A DNA stretch of 56,163 nt from Bondarzewia mesenterica (Eukaryota > Basidiomycota > Agaricomycetes > Russulales > Bondarzewiaceae): the NCBI GenBank assembly GCA_004802705.1, contig SGPL01000176.1:1469-57631 (forward strand). The letters run 5' to 3'. The translations under genes were made by a program, and so were the position numbers. Positions 44,841-54,764 of the stretch are shown here, one piece after another. Positions within the stretch are counted from its first letter, which is position 1, and each line of letters starts with the position of its first letter. The notes under the pieces were generated by a model. The model did no database searches. It saw nothing but the letters and a program-made list of their open reading frames with translations, and was not told where the DNA came from.

Positions 44841-47461
44841 ATGATGTTTCGCCTTGGAGCTCATCCGATTCTTGTTTGTCGCACTTCACGCACTGGCTCA
44901 GCGGCACGTAGGAGGCTTTTCGCGGTCAGCAGCAGTCCTACGCCACCTCCTTTGGGGAGAGCAGTATGGATCGGTGCAGCGGCGCTCGTGGCAAGCGGTG
45001 CATCTGGCTTTGCACTGTCTCAATATTTCTCTGCTTCTGGTAACATAAGAGTACCACTGACATGGTCCAATAAGTCTCAGTACGGCTCGGAAGCTGATTT
45101 TGCTCGCGCTCTGGACGCTCTGCGAGCTGCACTCCCCGCAGAGGGACTTGTTTCGACTGATGAGGGAGAGAGATTGGCATACGCTACCGGTGTGGGCTAT
45201 CCTTTGCACAGTGAGCATGCCTTCTCGTCTTCGAAATGACTGCTCAGCTCCTCATCCTTGGAATTCTGCTGCGGCGAAGTCATACCACATCGTGCTGTTG
45301 TGCACGTTCGCTCGACAGATGACGTCGTCACCGTTGTGAACATCTCGCGGCAGTTTCGTATACCCCTCGTACCATATACTGGTGGAACGAGTCTTGAACG
45401 AGGTATTGAAGGGGTGAGAATTTGCGCTTGAAGATGCTACAATTGTCACTTAGCGTAGAGCTGGAAGTTGGATTGTGGCGCTATTTGCGTTGATCTTTCT
45501 GGTATGGACGAGATCGTGATCAATGGTGAGTCTTCTTCCCTTTTTTCTCTTGTGGTTATGCTCGTTGCGACGCGAGTGACATAATTTTTCTATATTCTTG
45601 GCTTTGATAATTTTCTTCCAAATATTTTATGCAGAGGCCAACGCAGATGCCGTCGTACAAGCTGGTGTGTCATGGAACGTCCTTAACGACACATTGAAAG
45701 AGAAGGGTGAGCCTATCCCCGGTCATTCAAGCGCGGTGTTGTGTCTAACACGGTGCAGGTATCCCACTCTTCTTCCCAGTACGGAAGGTCATTCCACCGC
45801 GGGACGAGTGTTTGTTTGACCTTTTCATCCCCCTGTAGCTCGATCCCGGACTAGGCGCAACGATTGCAGGCATGATCAGTACCGGATGCTCTGGGAGTGA
45901 GTGTTTTCTCCAACGTGTTCTTTGTCTTGATTTTTAAAAATTTCATGAAACTAACGCAAACAACAGCGAACGCTATGCGGTACGGTACGGCGCGCGGCGA
46001 GTGGATAATTAACATGGTGCGTTCGCCAAACACTCCTGACACGGGCTCGCTGATTGTGCTGTGAGCAGACCGTCGTCCTGCCGTCTGGCGAGGTCATCAA
46101 AACGCGTCAGCGAGCGCGAAAGTCCTCGGCGGGCTTCGATCTCGGCAAACTATTTGTAGGAGCTGAAGGCATTTATTTTCAACTTGACCATTCTCCTGAT
46201 TTTGGACTAACGTCCTATAAGGCACGCTGGGAATCATCACCGAAGGTACTTTTTTGTCAGCTTTATTGACGCTCATGGTAGGTTAATTATGAACTGTCTC
46301 AGCGACAATACGTCTTGCGCCGGTGCTGCCATCTACGGTAGCAGTCGTACAGTTTCCATCCGTCCGTGATGCGACGGAAGCCGCATGCGAAGTGCTCAAT
46401 CTTGGTGCAGCAATTCGTACGTCCTCCTTTCACGTCTCTTCATCCCTTTGACCTTTCCGCAACTATCGGCATCCCAGAGTGCGTCGAGCTACTGGATACC
46501 AGTTTCCTGCGCGTACTCTCGGATTCCCCCTTGCGGTCTACCAGGCCCCGCGCCATTGAAGACACGCTGTACATAAAAATTCAAGGAGCGCCAACGCTTC
46601 ACTCGTCCCGTTCGACAGCGGACGTCGACGCACAGATGATGGCAGCATCCAAATTAATGGAGCACATCATGAAGAAACACCATGCGACCCTGTACGAGCT
46701 CGCGAGAAATGCGGAAGAGGCGGAGGCACTTTGGACTGAGCGGAGGAGCGCATTGTTCGTGTTAACGGACCACGCCCGGCAGAATGGACGAACAGGATAC
46801 GCCATGGATGTTTGGTGCGTAACTCTTGCGGATTGAATATCATCTTCTAAGTCCGAATGACTTGTTGAACGTGTGTACTTCTGGTTGCATTGGCTCTACA
46901 GTGTACCCGTGTCGAGACTCCCAGAACTTGTGGACGTGGCGAGAAGAGAATTCGAAAAAGCGGGGTTGGTGGGGCCTATTCTTGGACATGTAGGCGACGG
47001 TCAGTCATCTGGTATTTTGGGCGCGCTCCGCGCTACAGGTTAACTGGATGATATGGCCTGTCCCATGATCACGAACGTTTCTCTATAGGCAACTTCCACG
47101 CCTTTTTATCGTATAAGGATGAAGAAGAGCAAGAACGAGTCAAGGCTGCCGCCGATAAGGTTGTGGCCGCTGCTATCGACTTGGAGGGCACATGTGCGTG
47201 CGATCTGTTTTAGGGGTTTACTTTCGTGCTCAATCTCATGAGAATTGCCATGCTCAGGTACCGGAGAGCATGGTGTAGGGACTGGAAAAAAGAAGTACCT
47301 CAACAGGGAGTTGGGATTGGCGACTGTCGCAACCATGAAGAGTATCAAGAAGACCCTGGACCCCCTGGGACTGTTCAATCCGGAGAAGGTACGCATCAGT
47401 TTGTCACACTAGTCTCTATCTCACCATTGCCATACTATCGTAGTTGTATCCCGATGACTAG
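44841..47461 (+). CDS. DLD1: Mitochondrial D-lactate dehydrogenase (cytochrome)
   Basis: Membrane flavoenzyme that oxidises D-lactate to pyruvate and passes electrons to cytochrome c. The N-terminus is Arg/Ser-rich ([20 protein letters not shown]), a mitochondrial presequence, followed by the membrane segment [20 protein letters not shown]. The FAD-binding domain reads [20 protein letters not shown] with PYTGGTSLE, then [18 protein letters not shown] joined to [20 protein letters not shown] and [20 protein letters not shown]. The C-terminal domain has [33 protein letters not shown] and [17 protein letters not shown], ending NPEKLYPDD. Most introns are resolved (for example 45783-45838 and 47391-47443). 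Between 45240 and 45300 the frame is not: it changes by one base near 45285 without a usable intron. Confidence 0.85.
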
Positions 47462-48105
47462 AGACTGCGCAAGCATGGTCCTTGAACAAATATTTAGCAA
47501 TTTGTCTTGGTTTCCGTTTGGTCACTCACTCTAGGCATGTCTGTTGCCTGGTATTGTTACGGCACAATATCCATCATGCTTTTCTTTTTTTGAGATTCAG
47601 GCATACTTAGTTTTATATGACAAGCAATGCCACGATTCGACGAATTCTCGTGTCAAGCGGCAGTTGACAATGTTTGGATGTTGCGATCTGCGCCTCCAGA
47701 CACGCATGATCAGCTGCATTTGTGTTATCTGCTCAGATTATGCATGCTAACAAGTAACTGGCAAGGTTTGACCGAGACAATATATGCATACTAAGTATAG
47801 CCGGAGAAATGGACTATAAACCTCGGAACGGAGGTAAGCCATTTGACCATCGTTGCTGCAGTCCTATGACCTTCTGATCTTCTTCCACATCGCTACATGC
47901 ACTCGTCGTCCGCAGTGGCTTCAGAGTGCGAAGGGTGAATGATCCTTACATATGACTTCGGAAGGAAAAAATCCTTGTAGCGGGCCGCAGGTAAAAATGG
48001 AGAGACGGGGATGTCGACTATATAAGCTTCACCGTTCATGCCATTTGCAGGATACAACTCTAAGTCACTTGGAAAGCGCACACCTTGTCGAAACCCGCAT
48101 CCATC
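47462..48105. other. intergenic region
   Basis: Downstream of D-lactate dehydrogenase and upstream of GH12; only the GH12 core promoter is recognisable. Confidence 0.4.
48019..48025 (+). promoter_or_regulatory. TATA box of the GH12 gene
   Basis: TATATAA, 81 nt before the ATG at 48106, a standard place for a strongly regulated secreted-enzyme gene. Confidence 0.55.
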
Positions 48106-49139
48106 ATGTTGCTTGCATTCCTATCAGCTACACTCCCTCTCCTTGTGCTCGCCTCACCCGTCGAGCATTTCCGTCGCCAATCCGATACTTCTTTCCATTG
48201 CGGCACCTGGGACAGTGTTACTGCTGGCTCTTACAGCCTCCTCCTAGACCAGTGGGGCGCATCCGGTGCGTCTTCTGGCCAGTCGTGCGCGGCCGTGACT
48301 TCGCTCAGCGGATCGACCGTCGCGTGGACAAACAATTGGACATGGACGGGCGGCACGGGCGTCAAAAGCTATACCAACATGCAGCTCAACCAGGGTATCA
48401 ACCAGAAGCTCTCCGCTATCAGCAGCATGCCCGTAAGCCTTTTTTTTACTATTGTCGTCGCTGATCGTGATTTTTGACCAATTGAAATTTGGGTATGTAC
48501 AGTCGATATGGTCCTGGAAGCAGAGCACGAGCGGGTCCATCGTGGCTGATATTGCGTATGATTTTTTCACGTCGGCGTTCTCTGGCGGTTCTGCCGCGAA
48601 CGAGATTATGATCTGGCTCGCAAATATCAATGCGGGCCCCATCTCGGCTTCATATGGTTCGAATGGCTCGCCGACGCCCATTGCGAGCAGCATCTCAATC
48701 GCCGGACATTCTTGGTATGCAACGTTTCAATCAACTCAATAAAATGTCGAATCTGACGAGCACTTGCGTGCGTGATTAGGAACTTGTACCAGGGCTCGAA
48801 CGGCGCGAACAACGTGTTTTCGTTCTTGCCGTCTAGCACCAGCTCTCAGGTCACGAGCTTCAGCGGTGACATCTTTGACTTCTTCCAGGTAGAATCGCAC
48901 GGAGATTCTCTTCCTTCATGCGAATGTCACTTTGATCTCTGCTCCTTTTTGTAGTATCTAATCTCCAATCAAGGACTGTCTTCGTCCCAATACCTCACCA
49001 CTGCACAGGCCGGTTCGGAGGCTACATCTGGCACCGCGACGCTGACCACGTGAGATGCTTGTCTTCCTCTTCATTTGACACGTCTCATCGAGTATTCACA
49101 ATGAAAAATAGAACATCTTATAGCTTGTCCATCGAGTGA
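48106..49139 (+). CDS. GH12 endoglucanase/xyloglucanase
   Basis: Secreted beta-glucan hydrolase of the jelly-roll GH12 fold. The ATG at 48106 gives MLLAFLSATLPLLVLASPVE, a signal peptide, and mature sequence begins near a dibasic-like FRRQ. Blocks in order: FHCGTWDSVTAGSYSLLLDQ, WTNNWTWTGG, KSYTNMQLNQGINQKLSAIS, IVADIAYDFF, then SAANEIMIWLANINAGP with the catalytic nucleophile Glu, HSWNLYQGSNGANNVFSFLP, and AGSEATSGTATLTT, where the Glu fits the acid/base position. The final intron (about 49049-49111) leads to TSYSLSIE and TGA at 49137-49139. Length (about 250 aa) and both acids fit the family, so it looks functional. There is no cellulose-binding module. Confidence 0.9.
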
Positions 49140-49379
49140 ATTTGCTTCCATGGAAATCGAGCGTCAATGAAGGAGGGTTGATCATGTTGTTTTCGTCTTC
49201 TACTGCATTTGCATTTGCATCTAACCTCAATGTTGAGCAAGCTACAAACAACATGCCAGGACACGTAAGTTTCCAATAGCGAAATATTCTGAAAGATCGG
49301 AGAGAATTCAAATATTCAACCTTGGTTCAGTTGCAAAACTCATATGCTTAACTTGCAAAATTTGTCTTCATGGCAGTTA

Positions 49380-49462
49380 TGACCACCGCAGGGGTCGAAC
49401 CTGCAATCTCCTGATGATTACTTTAATCGTAGTCAGACGCGATGCCATTTCGCCAGGCGGCC
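49380..49462 (-). tRNA. tRNA-Arg(ACG) with 11-nt intron
   Basis: Complete cloverleaf on the minus strand, 5' end at 49462. Acceptor GGCCGCC pairs with GGTGGTC (two G-U pairs), discriminator A at 49380. The 4-bp D stem is GCGA/TCGC, anticodon stem TCTGA/TCAGG, T stem GCAGG/CCTGC with loop TTCGACC. Anticodon ACG is read from 49428-49430. Eleven extra bases at 49416-49426 sit one base 3' of the anticodon, the canonical nuclear tRNA intron position; spliced length is 72 nt. A T4 run lies about 20 nt downstream as a polymerase III stop. Confidence 0.92.
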
Positions 49463-49716
49463 ATGAGTTTTCTTTCAATATTTATCTGTAGGCCAATTGT
49501 ACGGCACATCCATATCCAAAAATTGATACAAAGCTTTGTTCAATCCGAACGTCTCGAACACGTATGCTGCACCAGTAAAATTACATCCAAGAGGTCCTGT
49601 CCCATACATCACCACGTCTGCGTCATCATCATCGTTTAGTGTCGGATCTCATCCTCACATCGTCCCCGCCTACACGTCTCGGCAAGTATGCGTCCCACGG
49701 GGAGGCGACTTGTCGA

Positions 49717-50459
49717 TCAAACGCGTTCTGTGTTCTCGAATGAAGTAGCAGTGTTAGCCGGCTCAGATTTCATTTCGAATTGCCTCTTGTCCTCGGGGGA
49801 AGCAAAGGGATCCTGTTCCTGTTCAATTCGACCGTGAGCATCGTGACCAGAAGAAGAGGGTCGCAGCGCGGAGGAAGAGGAAGACTGTTTACCTCCGCTT
49901 CCTGCTCTTTCTTCTTCAACTGGCCCGTTTTGCGCTCGCGGCCTTTCTCGACGAGTTCTGGTTTCTTCGTGAGCTTTCCCTTGACCTGCTCCTTTAAGCC
50001 TGCGAGCTTCTCGCCGAGGCCCTGTACCAAAACCGCTAAGAATACATTTTCGATGATGGGAAACGTTTGTGCAGAGGGACTTGCCACGCCTTTGCCGTAC
50101 TCTGGACCGTACCCGACCGCACCGGCATGCCGCTGTGGAGGATATACCTCGTCGCCAAACCCAAGCTTCTCGGAATCAGAGTCACCTGCGGTGGCGGTCG
50201 TACTGACATTCGCAGTCGATTCGGACCGCGCAATGTCCGCGTTGAGAGTAGCTTGAATCGTGTCAGTCCCGCGCGCGGATTGTTCTGCGGAACCCGCCGT
50301 GGCAGGCTGTGGTGCAGAGTTGCCAGTCTTGTTGGCAGAAGTGTTCGTAGAGCCCGAGTATGGTGATGCGGTGTCTTGTGAAGTCGAGATAGTCGAAGAG
50401 GGATGGGTGTTGGAGAGTTGCTGCGACGGTGCGGGGGATGATTGAGACTGCGTCGACAT
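49717..50459 (-). CDS. Unknown Ser/Thr-rich protein with a Lys/Glu helix
   Basis: The ATG at 50459 gives MSTQSQSSPAPSQQLSNTHP, a low-complexity Ser/Thr/Gln region of about 100 aa. A more conserved-looking second half reads GDEVYPPQRHAGAVGYGPEY, then GLGEKLAGLKEQVKGKLTKK and ELVEKGRERKTGQLKKKEQE, a highly charged helix reminiscent of CsbD/LEA-like stress proteins, though I do not claim membership. Splicing an intron at about 49806-49889 gives DPFASPEDKRQFEMKSEPAN and a stop at 49717. An intron also removes roughly 50025-50085. The gene ends 254 bp from the tRNA. Confidence 0.6.
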
Positions 50460-50992
50460 GATTATCTCGAGGTTTCAGGAGAAAAAAAAGACGATGTAGA
50501 ACAGGCATGGACATATGGCCACTGTCGGTCTTATAGGATGCTCCCAACAGACATCGACTGCTTGTGGACTAACATGACGCAAATGGATATGACGAGTGCA
50601 AAAAGATGGGGCTTGAAGTGATGTCATCAAGGAGCATATAGTGCAGCAAGGGCCATTTCTGGATCATGGGCAGGCTTGATGGTCAAAGTGCATGGAGCTT
50701 GTCGTTCCATCAAACAAGTCAAATGCCACCCCGTTGCAGAACGAAGTGGAAATTAAGATACGAAAAGAGTACAGTGACGCACAGTACTCGCTCCGTGAAA
50801 ATTAGGCCAATTATAGGCCAATTATAGCCCGCATACACTGACTTACCTAGAATTACTACTGATGAGATCAGAGCTTGGGTCTGCCTGAGCGCGGCTCGTG
50901 AGAAGCCACAAACCAAGTAAGTATACGCATGTGCCTGTGGCAATTTAGAGCGAGTTGAAGGGTAAAAAAAACGAAAGTCTGTATTCATAGTT
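50460..50992. other. intergenic region
   Basis: Between two minus-strand genes. Includes a small tandem duplication, TTAGGCCAATTATAGGCCAATTATAG, seen as two copies of AGGCCAATTAT near 50801-50827. No gene. Confidence 0.35.
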
Positions 50993-52141
50993 TCACGCCT
51001 TCTTCGCCTCTCTCTCCTTCTTCTTTAAGGCGCGCTTACGAATGTCCTTATGAAGCGCATGGATGTACGCGAGCAGGAAGCGCGTCGGAGCGATTCGCAT
51101 CGCGAACCCGAGCAGTGCGTGAGACCAATAGGGGACCTGGGCACCGGGCGCAATGCCAGCGAGGACGGAGCGGACATACGAAGAGGAAAGCGGGATGAGA
51201 AGCGACGGACGGCGAATCTTGGACATCGACGAGACAACAAAGTACGTGTTTGCGTGCTCGACCGTGATGCCCTTAGGTGCGAGCTCGGCCGCCAGCGCGT
51301 CGGAGAAGGCCGCAAGGAACGCCTTGGACGCACCGTATGTGGCGAGCATCGGCGCAGGCGCGGCACCACCGAACGAGCCAATGTTAAGGATGAGCCCACG
51401 ATGTCGGGACACCATACCAGGGGAGACGAGCGACGTCACGCGGAGGGTCGCATTGATATTGATGGCCAGGATGTCGTGGATCTCATCCGCGGGAGTGTCA
51501 ACAAAATCAACAGGCATTTCGTGTGATTTACCGACGTTGTTGACTGGAAAGGGTGAACTCATGGAGTACCTTAGAAGGATGAAATGACGTACCGAGGACA
51601 CCGATGTCGAGCTTTGAGAGGGTGTTCGCAAGGTGTTGGTAGGCCGAATCGTCAGCGTGAGCAAAGTCAATGGTGAATGTCTGGGTCTGTACACCCCCTA
51701 AACAACGCATGAGATCAAGCAATCACAGAATTAAAAAATAGCCTACGGATTTCAGACGCGACAGACGCGAGTTTTTCAGGGTTGCGCGCGGCGAGGAAAA
51801 CATTGAAGCCGGACTTGGCCAACTGCAAGGCGAATTCGCGGCCGATACCATCAGAAGCACCAGTGACAACTACATATTATGGGCAATTAGAGACAATAAT
51901 TGAATATTGAGAGAGAGAGAAAGATGAAGAACAAACCTGCCCATGCACCCTGCTTCGCCCCAAACTTTGTGAGCTGGTTGGGGAACTCATGAGTAACAGA
52001 TATTATAGCGTGAAGTAGATAATCGCATACGGGTTTTCCAGGCAGAATAAATGTTCTGAAAATGACAGAGCCAAAAGAGAGAACAAAGTAGCTGAGGGTG
52101 AGTGCGCCCAAGGCTTGGAGGCTGAAGGATGCGACGGTCAT
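50993..52141 (-). CDS. IFA38: Very-long-chain 3-oxoacyl-CoA reductase (KAR)
   Basis: ER short-chain dehydrogenase that performs the second step of very-long-chain fatty-acid elongation with NADPH. The ATG at 52141 gives MTVASFSLQALGALTLSYFV, a membrane anchor, and after two introns AWAVVTGASDGIGREFALQL carries the TGxxxGIG cofactor loop. Further blocks: NVFLAARNPEKL, IGVLVNNVGKSHEMP, the catalytic Ser in ILNIGSFGG, and YGASKAFLAAFSDALAAELA with the YxxxK pair. VEHANTYFVVSSMSKIRRPS is specific to the KAR group. The C-terminus is strongly basic (RKRALKKKEREAKKA), like ER-retention tails. The gene appears intact. Confidence 0.92.
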
Positions 52142-53182
52142 CGGGGAAGGAGGGAGGAGGACGCGTTGACAAAAAAGGAAGCTACTTACTCTAATGATAG
52201 CAATGACCATTGGGGTTAGGGGCACCAGTACTCGTTGAACCGCCGTCTGAGAGCTTAGAATGATCTGCTAAGAATTGCCCACCAAGTTTTTGAAATAATC
52301 ATCATGTCTTTCATGTGTGGCTTGCATAGCGTCTTTTGGATGCATCTCATAATTCATTCCGAATGGGAAACTTACCAGAACAGCATGGCTAGCTATCTTC
52401 GATGGATGGTCATCACATTCAGCATTTTACTGTGATATCCTCACAATCGTGTACAGACTGAGACATCGACGCGTGTCTGATGTATGAAGGCTGCCGCCTC
52501 GCGGCGCAGACAATCTCCTCCACATAAGCCCATTTCAATCTGTTCCAATGCCAATCGCGATAATCGCTCCCCAGGTCTACAAATCTCACCACGAGGTCAG
52601 ACACGGACATCCTGAGGTACGAAGGTTGAAGGAAGTGTCTACAACCTGCCATTGGGAGACTAACCACGAGACTCCCGAACTATGCGTATCGACATCTTAT
52701 GCGCAATGTGGCAGTGAAGGATTTTAAGAGTAGGTCTCGTGGATGAAGGAGCAGTCAAAGGGTAGCTTGTGCAATCATCGTCGCGACCATCTTAAAACCT
52801 GGGAGCGATTTTTCGATTTTCTACTTTTTTGGCAATTTTTCGTATGGCTGTTCCAATATTCGATGGTCAAACCAACAAATGCTACTTATGGGTGTTGCGA
52901 AATGCGTATGTCAGGCGGGGCCGGAGGACTCCCAAGTGTCGGTAGTCAGGCACTCCAGACGGAAGACTGCTAGAACAGACCTCTGGCGGGGCTTTCGAGG
53001 GTCCTGGGGATCTTCAGCTTGGCGTTTTGGGACGGTGGTTTGGGTTTTCCCGGTGCTGGAGGCGCAGTGTATGAGGGGAGGAGTAGGAGAGGTAGGACGA
53101 GACGATGGCGATCTGATGATTGGCAGAGAGACATGAAGGATTAGCGGGGGGGAGAGTAGTGAGAGACTGCTGAGCGCGACAG
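52142..53182. other. intergenic region of about 1 kb
   Basis: Nothing supportable as a gene. G-rich plus-strand sequence at 52915-53160 is compositionally skewed but has no family signal. Confidence 0.4.
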
Positions 53183-54383
53183 TCATTCAAGAGTAAAAAA
53201 TTGCTGCTCGGACCGAGTAGCATTATTGACCTGAGTAGAACCATCAGAACTCGAAGGGGAGCTCTCGGATTGACTGTCGTACCCAATCTTGCAAAAGACC
53301 AACAATCAACGCTAACCCCTCCAGTTCTGAATCCAGAGCGAATTCGGGGGAAGATCGGACCAATCCTCGACCGTCGCTCATCCTCTCATAGACAAAGAAT
53401 ACCCATTGCTCTCCACTCGTGATGCAACCCCTCATCACAGGTACTCTGCATAAAGGTCAGAGAAGGTGCAGGACAGCATGAACTGGGAGGGCACTGACCC
53501 TTGTTGCTTGCAATATGAGGCAGTAGTGAGGACAGCCTGGGGCAATGCAGCTCGAACATTATCTCGCTTTGCTTCAAAGATGCTAGACATTAAAGGTCCT
53601 TCGATGAACTGGGGATTCGTCACCGCAGTTGTTGGATCCCCAAGGAGATATTCTGAAGGGGATTTGAATTTCGATCTGCTAAGCCATGTTAAATAGAAAG
53701 TAGACTTGCCAGTGTACCGAGAGGAAAGCTTAGTCACGAGGAAGTCAACAACATCGCTGAAGGAGTGATTGCCAGAATCTTGTGTGGAGGTCGTCTCCGG
53801 GATAGCAAATTCTGGGATTATATTCACAGCTATTTGACCGACAGACATGACCGAGGCAACTCGTAGCAAGACCATATTGATCAAGATCCGGCGACCAGCC
53901 TCGGTCTAACGAAGCGAATGAGAAAGCTGACAGTCATCGACTAGGAGGAGAGCCATTCACCACAGTTGAAACGTGGCTGCGCACTAAGCGTATGAGGAAC
54001 TGCGTCGTCTGCATTGAAAGGCAGCTATCAAATTCATTCTGTCCCATCCTTTCGATTTCCTGCTTCTTGGCGTCCATTAGGAAAAGTGGCCCAGAAGAGA
54101 TCTTCATAGAAACGAGAGTAGTAGAATCGACCGTAGAGAAAGAAGTGTGCTAAACGGGACCGGGGGACCACTCATCAGGACAAGATTTAACAGCAATTAA
54201 TGGAGGTCTCTTTACCTTCACGTCCTCCAGCTTATCGCGCAGCTCCTGCATTTTATCAATAAGGCCAGCCGGCAGTTCCTCATCTCCTTCATCTAGACTA
54301 GAACGGAATGCCTCCAATTTGACGAGCAGGGCGTTGGTGTCACCCACTGTGAGGTCTGAGATCTTTCGTCGTATGGGCCCCAT
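53183..54383 (-). CDS. Unknown multi-exon fungal protein
   Basis: Five exons join in phase. Exon 1 (MGPIRRKISDLTVGDTNALL) is a helical, charged start ending ELRDKLEDVK. The following exons read LFLMDAKKQEIERMGQNEFD, TQFLIRLVRSHVSTV, TEAGRRILINMVLLRVASVM and KFKSPSEYLLGDPTTAVTNP. The exon SSIFEAKRDNVRAALPQAVL ends TTASYCKQQ and is joined across 53452-53502 or so to VPVMRGCITSGEQWVFFVYE, and the last exon ends NNATRSEQQFFTLE. The FEAKR...LPQA...C...RG.ITSG..W.FF pattern resembles a type of Agaricomycete hypothetical protein I have seen in kind but cannot name. It faces away from WASP and shares its promoter space. No function assigned. Confidence 0.65.
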
Positions 54384-54764
54384 TTGGTAAGGTCGCGGAG
54401 GTTAGCAGAACACTGTCATTATTCGCTGTGCTGGCGGAAAAGGTTGATGACAAGTTCATCAACAAGAATTAATTGTTAAATACATGGCAGCGCAGCATGT
54501 GCTCACCGGCGGCGGCGACCGCGCTTCACAAGATCTACTAGTAGTTACTACTAGTACTACTAGAGGAGGCAACTTGAAGCTTGAAAAAGAGAGCGGAATT
54601 GACAAAAAGAGAGCGCTTTTGTTGCGGTGAATCGCGAGACGTGACGTGACAAAAGGAGTATGACGCTCTCACGACTACAATCACGAACCCACCTTATCCC
54701 CTCCCTTTGCCCTCACTTCCCGTCCTTCCGCAGCCTCAACCTGAGGCTCTCAGACTCGCCCGTA
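54384..54764. other. divergent intergenic region
   Basis: Promoter space between the unknown gene (-) and WASP (+). Contains a self-complementary ACTAGTAGTTACTACTAGT-type run at about 54534-54560. Confidence 0.4.

Noticed and set aside
45783..45838. Stop codon in D-lactate dehydrogenase after [12 protein letters not shown]
   Set aside because: The segment is an intron; removing it joins GIPLFFP to [11 protein letters not shown] exactly as in the family.
39855..49139. GH105, CPL1-like, DLD and GH12 as a co-regulated plant-wall gene cluster
   Set aside because: Strands and promoters differ, D-lactate dehydrogenase is unrelated, and no shared promoter word or transport or regulator gene is seen.
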